Shown: positions 1 to 8,435 of the stretch, in pieces
How the letters are laid out: the number at the start of each line of letters is the position of its first letter
Numbering within the stretch: the stretch's first letter is position 1
Origin: Rhodopseudomonas sp. BR0M22
GTDB lineage: Bacteria; Pseudomonadota; Alphaproteobacteria; Rhizobiales; Xanthobacteraceae
DNA length: 38,327 bases
NCBI RefSeq assembly: GCF_010907035.1
Contig: NZ_QUMK01000054.1
Span: 1 to 38,327, forward strand
Reading direction: 5' to 3'
Position numbers and translations under genes: made by a program
Notes under the pieces: generated by a model
What the model was told of the DNA's origin: nothing
The model's database searches: none
What the model saw: the letters and a program-made list of their open reading frames with translations, nothing else

Positions 1-120
1 GGGAATGTCTATCGGCACGATTACGAGGATGTGGCGGCGCAGATGATCTGGGATACCGTCCACCGCGCCCTGCCGGGCCTGAAAGCAGTGGTGATGGAAG
101 AGCTTGCCCGCTCGGGATAG
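1..120 (+). CDS. C-terminal end of an unrecognised protein (partial)
   Basis: The first 120 bases read without a stop in frame 1 and end in TAG, giving a 39-residue C-terminal tail. It contains an acidic and aromatic stretch (YRHDYEDV) followed by WDTVHRALPGLKAV. Codon use is GC-rich at third positions, like the neighbouring genes, which supports real coding. The start and most of the protein lie outside the window, so I cannot name a family and do not assign a function. It is co-oriented with the aminotransferase that follows after about 137 bases. Confidence 0.6.
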   Translation, partial: GNVYRHDYEDVAAQMIWDTVHRALPGLKAVVMEELARSG

Positions 121-257
121 CTGCAAGCCGTAGCGAAGAACTCATGCCGCCCGTCGATGGTTAATCGCGTCTTAACCTCGCCGTATCTATGGTGGCTGAT
201 CTGTTTCCGCTCGATCCACCATGGCGATCGGCTGCGGTGAAAACTGGCGTATTTCGA

Positions 258-1484
258 ATGGCTTTGTCCGCTTCCACCTCACCGGCGCGTGCGGCCGGCA
301 GCGTCGACGCTACCGGGCAGAGCGAGCGCTCGCCGTTCGCGCGGCTGACTGAATTGTTGGCGCCCCATCAGCCGGGCCAAAGCCTGATCAATCTGTCGGT
401 CGGGGAACCCCAACATCCAGTGCCGGATTTTGTCGGCCCCGTGCTGGCGCGGCACACGGCCGAGTTCGGCCGCTATCCGCTCGCCAAAGGCATCGAGCCA
501 TTCCGCAACGCCGCGTCCTCTTGGCTGACCAAGCGCTTCACGCTCGATCGCGCGCCTGATCCCGAGACCGAAGTGCTGGTGCTGAACGGCAGCCGAGAAG
601 GATTGTTTCTCGCCGCGATCGCGGCCGCACGCCATGTGCCAAAGCGCGACGGGGCGCCGGCGATCCTGATGCCGAATCCGTTCTATCCGGCCTATGCGGC
701 CGGCGCGCGTGCCGCCGGGTGCGAAGCGGTGTTCCTCCCGACCACGCTGAGCAATGGGTTTCTGCCGGATCTCGACCAGCTCGACGAGGCGACGCTGAAG
801 CGCACCGTGGCGATTTATCTCGCGTCACCTGCAAACCCGCAGGGCTCGGTCGCATCGCTTGATTACTTCACGCGGCTGAAGCAGCTCGCCGATCGCTATG
901 GCTTCATGATCCTCAGCGACGAGTGCTACTCGGAGATCTACACCCAGGTCGCGCCCGGCAGCGCGCTGCAGGTCGCGGGGCCCGATTTCCGCAACGTCGC
1001 CGTGTTCCAATCGCTGTCGAAGCGATCGAATTTGCCCGGCATGCGGGTCGGCTTCGTCGCCGGCGATGCGAGCTTTCTCAAGGCCTATCACGAGCTGCGC
1101 AATGTCGCGGGGCCGCAGGTGCCGATCCCGCTGCAGCATGTCGCCGTCGCGGCTTACTCGGACGAGACACACGTCGAGGAAAACCGGCGGCTGTATGGGC
1201 TGAAATTCGATCTCGCCGATCAGATCCTCGGGGCCCGTTACGGCTATCAGCGTCCGCCCGGCGGCTTCTGCCTGTGGCTCGATGTTTCGGCCCATGGCGG
1301 GGACGAAGTCGCGGCGGTGCGGCTGTTCAAGGAGGGCGGCGTTCGCGTGGTGCCGGGCAGCTACCTGGCGCGGCAGCAAAGCGACGGCAGCAATCCGGGT
1401 GCGGGCTACATCCGCGTCGCGATGGTGCAGGACAGCGGCATCACCGCCGAGGCGCTGCATCGCCTAGTGCGGATTCTCGGGTGA
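258..1484 (+). CDS. Class I/II PLP-dependent aminotransferase (possibly succinyldiaminopimelate aminotransferase-like)
   Basis: A fold-type I aminotransferase of 408 residues when started at the ATG at 258. An in-frame ATG at 189 would add 23 residues that look unlike a conserved N-terminus. Neither start has a strong ribosome site. The PLP-binding lysine is about residue 255, inside [12 protein letters not shown]. Upstream are the family's N-x-G/PANPQGS substrate-loop motif and the [10 protein letters not shown] strand with the PLP-ring aspartate; a late arginine lies in YIRVAMV. Related alphaproteobacterial proteins are often annotated as the DapC step of lysine and peptidoglycan precursor synthesis, transferring an amino group from glutamate to a keto-pimelate. 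That substrate is family inference only; other amino acids are possible. It is followed by ftsK after 13 bases. Confidence 0.85.
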   Translation: MALSASTSPARAAGSVDATGQSERSPFARLTELLAPHQPGQSLINLSVGEPQHPVPDFVGPVLARHTAEFGRYPLAKGIEPFRNAASSWLTKRFTLDRAPDPETEVLVLNGSREGLFLAAIAAARHVPKRDGAPAILMPNPFYPAYAAGARAAGCEAVFLPTTLSNGFLPDLDQLDEATLKRTVAIYLASPANPQGSVASLDYFTRLKQLADRYGFMILSDECYSEIYTQVAPGSALQVAGPDFRNVAVFQSLSKRSNLPGMRVGFVAGDASFLKAYHELRNVAGPQVPIPLQHVAVAAYSDETHVEENRRLYGLKFDLADQILGARYGYQRPPGGFCLWLDVSAHGGDEVAAVRLFKEGGVRVVPGSYLARQQSDGSNPGAGYIRVAMVQDSGITAEALHRLVRILG

Positions 1485-1497
1485 TGCGCAGGGCCCC

Positions 1498-3969
1498 ATG
1501 AGCATGCCGGCGATCGAACGAGCCTTTCCCCTGGTTGGACACCTGCCGCTCTCGGTGCGAGAAGTTTTGGCGCGGCGGCTGCGCGAGCTGGCGGGCTTCG
1601 GCCTGATCGCCGTCACCGCAGTCGCTGCCGCGGCGCTCGCGACCTGGTCGGTGCAGGACCCCAGCCTCAGCCACGCGACATCACGGCGCATCCACAATCT
1701 GCTCGGCTACCCGGGCGCGATCGGCGCCGATCTGGCGATGCAGATCCTCGGCCTTGGCGCGATCGGACTGCTGATGCCGGTCGCGGTATGGGGCTGGCGG
1801 ATGCTGAACCACCGCCCCTTCGACCGAACCGCGCTGCGGATGGGCGCCTGGATCCTGTGCACGATCTTCGCCGCCGGCTTCGCTTCGTCGTTTCCGCACG
1901 ATACGGCGTGGCCGCTGCCCACCGGGCTCGGCGGCGTGGTCGGCGACGCGCTGGTGCGGGCGCCGTCGCTGGTGTTCGGGCCCGGCCTGATTTTCCGTGT
2001 CATCCTGAGCCTCATCCTCGGCATCGCCGTCATGGCCACATTCCTGATCGCCGGAGGCTTCGGGTCGCGCGAACGCGACCCCGACGAGACCCCGGCCGAC
2101 GAGGATCTGCCGCTCGAGGACGAAGAAGAATCCGACCGCGGATCGGTGTCGCTCGGCTGGCTGGTGCACGCGCTGCTCAGTGCCAAGGCGCGGCTGTGGC
2201 GGCTGGCGAAGCTGTCCTATCAGGGCCTCGTCAGCAGTGCGCCGACCGGCGGCAAGCAGACCTTCGAACGGCAGGAGCCGCGGCTCGGAGGACGCGCCGC
2301 GCCGCCGATCGCGCCTGAAGCCGATCACGACGAAGACTTCGAGCCTGAGATCGCCGACGACATCGAAGACGAAGACGACGAGGAGGAAGCTCCTCCGGTC
2401 GCCCGCGCGCCGCGCAAAAAGGTCGCCCCCAAGCCGGTGGCCAAGAAGGCGCGGTTCGACCTGCCCTCGGTCAACGTTCTATCGGCACCGAAGGCATCGG
2501 ACCGGCAGCCGCTCAACAAGTCCGAGCTCGAGGCGAATTCACGCGCGCTCGAAGGCGTGCTGCAGGATTTCGGCGTGCGCGGCGAAATCATCAAGGCGAG
2601 CCCCGGCCCGGTCGTGACGCTTTACGAGCTGGAGCCGGCGCCCGGCATTAAGTCGTCGCGCGTCATCGGACTCTCCGACGACATCGCCCGTTCGATGAGC
2701 GCGCTGTCGGCACGCGTGGCGGTGGTGCCGGGCCGCAATGCGATCGGCATCGAGCTGCCGAACGCGCATCGCGAGAAGGTGTATTTGCGCGAGCTGCTCA
2801 GCGTGAAGGACGCCAACGAGACCGTGCACAAGCTACCGCTGTGTCTGGGCAAGAATATCGGCGGCGATTCGATCATCGTCGATCTCGCCCGGATGCCGCA
2901 TCTTCTGATCGCCGGTACGACCGGTTCGGGTAAGTCGGTTGCGATCAACACCATGATCCTCAGCCTGGTGTACCGGCTGCGGCCGGATCAATGCCGGCTG
3001 ATCATGGTCGATCCGAAGATGCTCGAACTCTCGGTCTATGACGGCATCCCGCATCTGCTGACGCCGGTGGTCACCGATCCGAAGAAGGCGGTGGTCGCCC
3101 TGAAATGGGCGGTGCGCGAGATGGAAGAGCGCTACAAGCGCATGGCCAAGCTCGGCGTTCGCAACATCGACGGCTACAACACCCGCCTCGGCGAAGCCAA
3201 AGCCAAGGGCGAAGAGCTGACCCGCACGGTGCACACCGGCTTCGACAAGGAGACCGGCAAGGCGATCTACGAGGAAGAGAAGCTCGATCTCGAACCGCTG
3301 CCCTATATCGTCATCATCGTCGACGAAATGGCCGACCTGATGATGGTCGCCGGCAAGGACATCGAAGGCGCGGTGCAGCGTCTTGCCCAGATGGCACGTG
3401 CGGCCGGTCTGCATGTGATCCTGGCGACGCAGCGTCCGTCGGTCGACGTCATCACCGGCACCATCAAGGCCAACTTCCCGACCCGCATCTCCTTCCAGGT
3501 CACGTCGAAGATCGACAGCCGGACCATCCTGGGCGAGATGGGCGCCGAGCAGCTGCTCGGCCAGGGCGACATGCTGTACATGGCGGGCGGCGGCCGGATC
3601 AGCCGTGTGCACGGCCCGTTCGTCTCCGACGAGGAAGTCGAGAAGGTCGTCAAACACCTCAAGGCTCAGGGCGCGCCCGAATATCTCGAGGCGGTCACCG
3701 CCGAGGAGCCTGCCGAGGGCGAAGACGGCGCGGTGTTCGACGCGACCGGAATGGGCGGCGACGGCGGCGGCGATCTGTTCCAGCAGGCGGTGGCGATCGT
3801 CAAACGCGACCGCAAGGCGTCCACCAGCTATATTCAGCGGCGCCTGCAGATCGGGTACAACCGCGCCGCCTCGCTGATGGAGCGAATGGAGCTGGAAGGC
3901 ATCGTCGGCCAGGCCAATCACGCCGGCAAACGCGAGATCCTGGTGGCCGAAGAGGATTCGAACTTTTGA
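1498..3969 (+). CDS. ftsK: DNA translocase FtsK
   Basis: An 823-residue septal DNA pump that moves chromosome dimers and terminus DNA through the closing division septum and activates XerCD at dif. The N-terminal part has four likely membrane helices (about residues 32-50, 75-100, 113-130 and 163-188), anchoring it at the division site. A linker rich in Asp/Glu (about 193-210 and 275-300) follows. The RecA-like motor carries Walker A GTTGSGKS at 473-480 and Walker B IVIIVDE ending at 609-610. The last ~65 residues (DLFQQAV through GKREIL) match the gamma winged-helix domain that reads polar KOPS sequences. The linker is much shorter than in E. coli FtsK, as is usual in alphaproteobacteria. 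It sits close behind the aminotransferase, so the two may be cotranscribed. Confidence 0.96.
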   Translation: MSMPAIERAFPLVGHLPLSVREVLARRLRELAGFGLIAVTAVAAAALATWSVQDPSLSHATSRRIHNLLGYPGAIGADLAMQILGLGAIGLLMPVAVWGWRMLNHRPFDRTALRMGAWILCTIFAAGFASSFPHDTAWPLPTGLGGVVGDALVRAPSLVFGPGLIFRVILSLILGIAVMATFLIAGGFGSRERDPDETPADEDLPLEDEEESDRGSVSLGWLVHALLSAKARLWRLAKLSYQGLVSSAPTGGKQTFERQEPRLGGRAAPPIAPEADHDEDFEPEIADDIEDEDDEEEAPPVARAPRKKVAPKPVAKKARFDLPSVNVLSAPKASDRQPLNKSELEANSRALEGVLQDFGVRGEIIKASPGPVVTLYELEPAPGIKSSRVIGLSDDIARSMSALSARVAVVPGRNAIGIELPNAHREKVYLRELLSVKDANETVHKLPLCLGKNIGGDSIIVDLARMPHLLIAGTTGSGKSVAINTMILSLVYRLRPDQCRLIMVDPKMLELSVYDGIPHLLTPVVTDPKKAVVALKWAVREMEERYKRMAKLGVRNIDGYNTRLGEAKAKGEELTRTVHTGFDKETGKAIYEEEKLDLEPLPYIVIIVDEMADLMMVAGKDIEGAVQRLAQMARAAGLHVILATQRPSVDVITGTIKANFPTRISFQVTSKIDSRTILGEMGAEQLLGQGDMLYMAGGGRISRVHGPFVSDEEVEKVVKHLKAQGAPEYLEAVTAEEPAEGEDGAVFDATGMGGDGGGDLFQQAVAIVKRDRKASTSYIQRRLQIGYNRAASLMERMELEGIVGQANHAGKREILVAEEDSNF

Positions 3970-4079
3970 ACGCCGGGATCACGGGAATGCAAATGTCCGA
4001 TATGGGGTCGCGAAATCGCCATAGCGTCCCTGTAGCGGCAGACGGGCAACGCGACGACGTTGTCGCAACCGTGCAGGAC

Positions 4080-4931
4080 ATGAGTTTGATCAAGCAATTC
4101 AACGGTTTGAAGCCGGTGTGGGCGACCGGAACCAACCTGCGGCGCGCCTGCGCGGCCGCCGCAGCGATTGTGATCGCCAACATCGCGCAGCAGCCGGCGA
4201 ATGCCGAGCCGATCCCGGCTCCGAAGCCGTCACCCCGTGCGCTCAAGCTCAGCGCCGCAGAGCCGAAGCAACGTTCGCCGCAGGCGCCGGCGCAGCCGCC
4301 GGTCGCAAAGCTGACCACGCCGCCCGAGCCGGTGATTCCCGATCCGCGCCGCAACGTGCCGGCGTCGATCTTCACCACGTTCGACGCGGCTCAGAAGGCC
4401 GAGGCCGCCAAGGCCAGCGCCTATCTGTCGTCGCTGCAGACGCTGGTCGGCCAGTTCGTCCAGGTCGGACCGGACGGCAGCAAGCTCACCGGCGATTTCT
4501 ACATCATGAAGCCCGGCCGGGTGCGGTTCGAGTATGACGACCCGAGCCCGATCTCGATGATCGCCGACGGCCAGTCGGTGGTGGTGCGTGATCGCAAGCT
4601 GGCGACCCAGGACGTCTATCCGCTGTCGCAGACGCCGTTGCGCTATCTGCTCAGCGACCGGCTCGATCTATTGCGCGACACCAACGTCGTCAGCATCACC
4701 TCCGATGATCTGTATTCCAACATCATCATCGAAGAGAAGAACGCCGTCATCGGCACCAGCCGCCTGCTGCTGATGTTCGGCACCAAGGACGGCCAGCTCA
4801 AGCAATGGACCGTCACCGATCCGCAGGGCTACGACACCACCGTCGCGGTGTATAATCTCGACACCACCAAGCGGCCCGACCCGTCGATGTTCAAGATCGA
4901 CTACACTAATTATCAGACGCCACCCGGTTAG
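4080..4931 (+). CDS. LolA-family outer-membrane lipoprotein carrier protein
   Basis: A periplasmic chaperone that accepts lipoproteins from the LolCDE transporter and passes them to the outer membrane. From the ATG at 4080 the protein has 283 residues. A signal peptide (RR, then an Ala-rich core, cleavage likely after residue 42, ANA|EP) is followed by a Pro/Ala/Lys-rich linker to about residue 90. The LolA fold follows: SSLQTLVGQFVQ, GDFYIMKPGRVRFEYDDPSP and the QTPLRYLL and DPQGYDTTV blocks. The start is uncertain. In-frame ATGs at 3987, 3993 and 4002 would lengthen the leader; the one at 3993 has GGGA six bases upstream, but a longer leader fits a signal peptide less well. It lies 110 bases after ftsK. 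The low-complexity linker before the lipid-binding barrel is longer than in E. coli LolA. Confidence 0.88.
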   Translation: MSLIKQFNGLKPVWATGTNLRRACAAAAAIVIANIAQQPANAEPIPAPKPSPRALKLSAAEPKQRSPQAPAQPPVAKLTTPPEPVIPDPRRNVPASIFTTFDAAQKAEAAKASAYLSSLQTLVGQFVQVGPDGSKLTGDFYIMKPGRVRFEYDDPSPISMIADGQSVVVRDRKLATQDVYPLSQTPLRYLLSDRLDLLRDTNVVSITSDDLYSNIIIEEKNAVIGTSRLLLMFGTKDGQLKQWTVTDPQGYDTTVAVYNLDTTKRPDPSMFKIDYTNYQTPPG

Positions 4932-4942
4932 TCGTCCGACGC

Positions 4943-5539
4943 ATGACCGCGGATGCGATCATCGGTGTTTACGCACGACACGCACAGCAATGGGATCGTG
5001 AACGCGGCCGCACCCTGGTCGAACGCGTCTGGCTCGAACAGTTTCGCCAGAGCGCCGGCGAACGCGCCGACATCCTGGACCTCGGTTGCGGCGCGGGCGA
5101 ACCGATCGCGCGGTTTTTGATCACAGCGGGGCATGGTCTCACCGGGCTGGATTCCTCACCCGGCTTGATCGAGCTGGCCCAGCGTCGCTTTCCAGATCAG
5201 CATTGGGTGGTGGGTGATATGCGGCGCGCGGATCTGAAGCGCCAGTTCGGCGGCATCCTCGCTTGGGACAGTTTCTTTCATCTGTCGCCCGACGATCAGC
5301 GCGCGATGTTCGCGGTGTTTCGGGCGCACGCGGCTCCCGGCGCGGCGCTGATGTTCACCTCAGGTCCGGCCGAAGGCGTGGCGATCGGCACGTATCAGGG
5401 CGAGCCGCTGTATCATGCTAGCCTTGCTCCGGCCGAATATCGGCAGTTGCTCGCCCGGCACGGTTTCACGGTCGTAGCCCACCGCGCCGATGATCCAGAC
5501 TGCGGCGGCCACACCGTGTGGCTGGCGAAATCCGGTTGA
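4943..5539 (+). CDS. SAM-dependent class I methyltransferase
   Basis: A 198-residue Rossmann-fold methyltransferase. Motif I, which binds S-adenosylmethionine, is ILDLGCGAGEP with the glycines at about 48-52. The acidic end of the second strand is LDSSPGLIELA, and LAWDSFFHLSPDDQ is the post-motif strand near the active site. The substrate cannot be read from the sequence. The gene starts 11 bases after the LolA-like gene and is probably cotranscribed with it. It is a compact single-domain protein without membrane segments, so a small-molecule substrate in the cytoplasm is plausible, but that is inference. Confidence 0.85.
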   Translation: MTADAIIGVYARHAQQWDRERGRTLVERVWLEQFRQSAGERADILDLGCGAGEPIARFLITAGHGLTGLDSSPGLIELAQRRFPDQHWVVGDMRRADLKRQFGGILAWDSFFHLSPDDQRAMFAVFRAHAAPGAALMFTSGPAEGVAIGTYQGEPLYHASLAPAEYRQLLARHGFTVVAHRADDPDCGGHTVWLAKSG

Positions 5540-5591
5540 AGCCGCGGGGCTCAGGCTTGCTCCCCTGGCTGCGATCCGCTAGGTCGCGCAG

Positions 5592-6404
5592 ATGCGTCTC
5601 ACGCTCACGACTTGGAACATCAACTCGGTGCGGCTTCGCATCGACCTGGTGGCGAAATTCCTCAAAGCCCAACGCCCGGACATCCTGTGCCTGCAGGAGA
5701 CGAAGTGTCCGGACGATGCGTTTCCGCTGAAGCGATTCAAGCGCCTCGGCTATGAGCACATCGCGCTGAACGGACAGAAGGGCTACCACGGCGTCGCAGT
5801 GGTTTCGAAGCTGCCGTTTGTCGCCACCGATATCCGCACCTTCTGCGACATCATCGACAGTCGCCACATCTCGGTCTCGATCAAGACCGACGACAACGCG
5901 CCTCCGCTGGTGCTGCACAATTTCTACGTCCCGGCCGGCGGCGATATTCCCGATCCGGCCGTCAATCCGAAGTTCAAGCACAAGCTGTCGTTTCTCGACG
6001 AGATGAAAGCCTGCGAGCCGCTGCATCCATCGGGCGATCAACGGCACATCCTGGTCGGCGATCTCAACGTCGCGCCGCACGAGCACGACGTCTGGTCGCA
6101 CAAGCAGCTTCTGAAAGTCGTGTCGCACACGCCGGTCGAATGCGACAAGCTGCTCGCGGTGCTGCGCGCCGGCAACTGGGTCGACGTCGCGCGTGACCGC
6201 ATCCCGCTCGATCAGAAGGTCTATACGTGGTGGAGCTATCGGGCCGCCGATTGGACAGTGGGCGATCGCGGCCGGCGGCTCGACCACATCTGGGTGTCGG
6301 AAGCGCTGAAGGACCGCGTCACCGACTTCAAGATCCTGCGCGATGCGCGCAGCTGGGAGCGGCCGAGCGACCACGTCCCGGTGACGATGACGATGGAGCT
6401 GTAA
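5592..6404 (+). CDS. xth: Exodeoxyribonuclease III / AP endonuclease (XthA family)
   Basis: A 270-residue Mg-dependent endonuclease/exonuclease/phosphatase-fold enzyme that cuts DNA at abasic sites and removes 3' blocks in base excision repair. The family motifs appear in order: TTWNINSVR near the N-terminus, the metal-binding glutamate in LCLQETK (about E36), VGDLNVAPHEHDVW, RRLDHIWVS and the C-terminal SDHVPV catalytic histidine. Length matches typical ExoIII (about 260-270). It is preceded by a 52-base gap after the methyltransferase. It ends immediately before, and convergent with, the cyclic-nucleotide-binding gene; the two stop codons abut at 6404/6405, so their transcripts must overlap at the ends. 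Confidence 0.95.
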   Translation: MRLTLTTWNINSVRLRIDLVAKFLKAQRPDILCLQETKCPDDAFPLKRFKRLGYEHIALNGQKGYHGVAVVSKLPFVATDIRTFCDIIDSRHISVSIKTDDNAPPLVLHNFYVPAGGDIPDPAVNPKFKHKLSFLDEMKACEPLHPSGDQRHILVGDLNVAPHEHDVWSHKQLLKVVSHTPVECDKLLAVLRAGNWVDVARDRIPLDQKVYTWWSYRAADWTVGDRGRRLDHIWVSEALKDRVTDFKILRDARSWERPSDHVPVTMTMEL

Positions 6405-6854
6405 CTACGACGTCAGCTTGCTGCCGACCATGACGATGTCGTTGGCGATCTGACTGGTGCGGGCGGCAAATTCGTCGCGCAGCCTCAGCGCTGCGCCGGG
6501 ATCGCTTTCGAGCACCCGCTGAAACAGGCTGCGGGCGATCCGGATCGCCGACGAGTATTCGAGCGCCACAGCGGTCGACGGCCGCCGCATCGGCATCACC
6601 AGCGCCAACTCGCCGATCAGATCGCCCGGCCGCGCCACCATCTCGTGGACGCCGCCGTCTTCCATCGTGATCTGAAATGCGCCGCGCTGCACCACGTAAC
6701 CGGCATCGGCGGCCTCGCCGGCATTGAACATCACGTCGCCGCGGGCGAAGTCGCGCTGCTCCGAGCCGATCGCCAGCATCCGCAGCGCCTGCTCGCCGAG
6801 CAGCCGCAGCGTCGGGACGCGCTCGAGCAGGGCAACATCATCTTCGATCGACAT
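6405..6854 (-). CDS. Stand-alone cyclic-nucleotide-binding (CNB/Crp-type) domain protein
   Basis: A 149-residue protein made almost entirely of one CNB beta-roll domain. It has the GDVMFNAGEAADAGYVVQRG and RPGDLIGELALVM blocks; the latter is the phosphate-binding cassette, with Gly-Glu-Leu-Ala and a following RRPSTAVAL where the conserved arginine would sit. It lacks the C-terminal helix-turn-helix of Crp/Fnr regulators, so it probably acts by protein contact or as a nucleotide sensor. It lies 39 bases downstream of the response regulator on the same strand and is likely in its operon. Ligand (cAMP, cGMP or none) is unknown. Confidence 0.82.
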   Translation of the reverse strand: MSIEDDVALLERVPTLRLLGEQALRMLAIGSEQRDFARGDVMFNAGEAADAGYVVQRGAFQITMEDGGVHEMVARPGDLIGELALVMPMRRPSTAVALEYSSAIRIARSLFQRVLESDPGAALRLRDEFAARTSQIANDIVMVGSKLTS

Positions 6855-6893
6855 GAAGGACCGGGCCGCGGGTGAATCGGTCCCTTATTGGTA

Positions 6894-7580
6894 TCACGGC
6901 ACGAGTTTGTAGCCACCGGCCTCAGTGACCAGAATCTCGGGATTCGCCGCGTCACGCTCGATCTTTTGGCGTAGCCGGTAAATGTGAGTCTCCAGCGTAT
7001 GGGTGGTGACGCCGGAATTGTAGCCCCACACTTCCTGCAGCAGCGTCTCGCGCGATACCGGCGCTTGTCCGGCGCGGTACAGGAAGCGCAGGATCGCGGT
7101 TTCCTTCTCGGTCAGCCGCACCTTCTTGGCATTTGCGCCGGTCAGCATCTTCGAGCCCGGGCGGAACGAATACGGCCCGACCACGAAGACCGCGTCCTCG
7201 CTGGCTTCGTGCTGACGTAGCTGAGCGCGGATCCGCGCCAACAACACGGCAAACCGGAACGGCTTGGCCACGTAGTCGTTGGCGCCGCTCTCGAGCCCCA
7301 GAATGGTATCCGAGTCGGTGTCATGACCGGTCAGCATGATGATCGGGGCCTTGAAGCCGCCCTTGCGCAGCGACCGCACCACTTCGCGGCCATCGGTGTC
7401 GGGCAAGCCGACATCCATCAGCACCAGATCGGGAGACAGCGCTTTGGCGGTCTGGACCCCCTTGGCGCCGGTATCGACCGCCGATGCCTCGAACTCTTCG
7501 TGCAGCGAGAGCTGCTCGACCAGCGCGTCGCGCAGATCATTGTCGTCGTCCACGATCAGGATCTTGCGGGCGTTCGGCAT
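6894..7580 (-). CDS. OmpR/PhoB-family DNA-binding response regulator
   Basis: A 228-residue two-component regulator. The receiver domain holds the acidic pair in IVDDDND (11-13), the phosphoacceptor aspartate about D56 in LVLMDVGLPDTDG, the switch threonine in MLTGHD and the lysine in YVAKPF. The C-terminal winged-helix domain ends TLETHIYRLRQKIE...EAGGYKLVP. I chose the ATG at 7580 because GGAAGGA lies about nine bases upstream; a longer frame to 7640 is open but adds an atypical leader. No histidine kinase is adjacent, so it is an orphan here. Its neighbours (CNB protein; divergent L,D-transpeptidase) suggest envelope control, and a CenR-like cell-envelope role is possible but not shown. 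Confidence 0.92.
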   Translation of the reverse strand: MPNARKILIVDDDNDLRDALVEQLSLHEEFEASAVDTGAKGVQTAKALSPDLVLMDVGLPDTDGREVVRSLRKGGFKAPIIMLTGHDTDSDTILGLESGANDYVAKPFRFAVLLARIRAQLRQHEASEDAVFVVGPYSFRPGSKMLTGANAKKVRLTEKETAILRFLYRAGQAPVSRETLLQEVWGYNSGVTTHTLETHIYRLRQKIERDAANPEILVTEAGGYKLVP

Positions 7581-7744
7581 GGGCGCGGTCCTTCCGTCGT
7601 CTGGCGGCGCGGCTCTCATCGGGGCGCGCACGCAAATCAAGCGCGATTGTATCGCAGATCAGCAGATAGGGAGCGATTCCGCGGAATTTAACTGCGGAAG
7701 TCTAAATTTGCCTCCATGATGCTCGCGGCAGAACCGATCGGCGC

Positions 7745-8314
7745 ATGAAAAAGGCAACCAGATCATTAACTTCGAGGCAATCGCCTCGGACCGGGCCAGT
7801 CTTGCGAGTTGCCGTGCGGGCGGCGGCTGGCCAACGTAGCCGTGGCTGGCTGATTGCCGGCGGACAGATCATTCCGGTCGCGCTCGGCCGCGGCGGCATT
7901 CTGGCGAATAAGCGCGAGGGCGACGGCGGCACGCCGCGCGGCACGTTTCGCCCGCTACGGCTGTGGTGGCGCGCCGACCGCGGCCCACGGCCCCGCACGC
8001 ACCTGCCGATCCGGATCGTCGGCCCCGACGATGCCTGGTGCGAGGACCCGACGAGCCGACACTACAACCAGCCGATCCGCCGGTCGGCCAACGGGGAAGG
8101 CGATCGCCTGATGCGCGACGATCACCTTTACGATCTGATCGTCGAGATCGACCACAACACCCGGCCGCGAGTGGCCGGCCGCGGCAGTGCGGTGTTTCTG
8201 CATCTGGCCCGCGACAATTTCGGCCCGACCGCCGGCTGCGTGGCGATGACCCGCCCGAACCTGACGCGCCTGCTCGCGCGTCTCGGGCCAAGAACCAAGA
8301 TTGTGATCGGGTGA
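7745..8314 (+). CDS. L,D-transpeptidase (YkuD-domain) family protein
   Basis: A 189-residue protein with the YkuD catalytic signature: VFLHLARDNFGPTAGCVAM, with His153 and the nucleophile Cys165. ANKREGDGGTPRG upstream is the conserved lead-in of this family. Such enzymes form 3-3 meso-DAP crosslinks in peptidoglycan or attach proteins to it. No clear signal peptide is visible: the first 35 residues are basic and Arg-rich rather than hydrophobic. Export route is therefore unresolved, or the true start differs. The gene is divergent from the response regulator across a 164-base gap. Regulation by that regulator is a reasonable guess. Confidence 0.85.
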   Translation: MKKATRSLTSRQSPRTGPVLRVAVRAAAGQRSRGWLIAGGQIIPVALGRGGILANKREGDGGTPRGTFRPLRLWWRADRGPRPRTHLPIRIVGPDDAWCEDPTSRHYNQPIRRSANGEGDRLMRDDHLYDLIVEIDHNTRPRVAGRGSAVFLHLARDNFGPTAGCVAMTRPNLTRLLARLGPRTKIVIG

Positions 8315-8435
8315 GTTTTGGGCGGGTGCTGTGCTTTGCCGGACGTCAGCCATGGCTCACATTCGGGCCAACGACCGACTGCACCGCGGCCTCGTCGATG
8401 CCGTGAAGATTGCCGAGCCACTACTCGAGCGTCGC

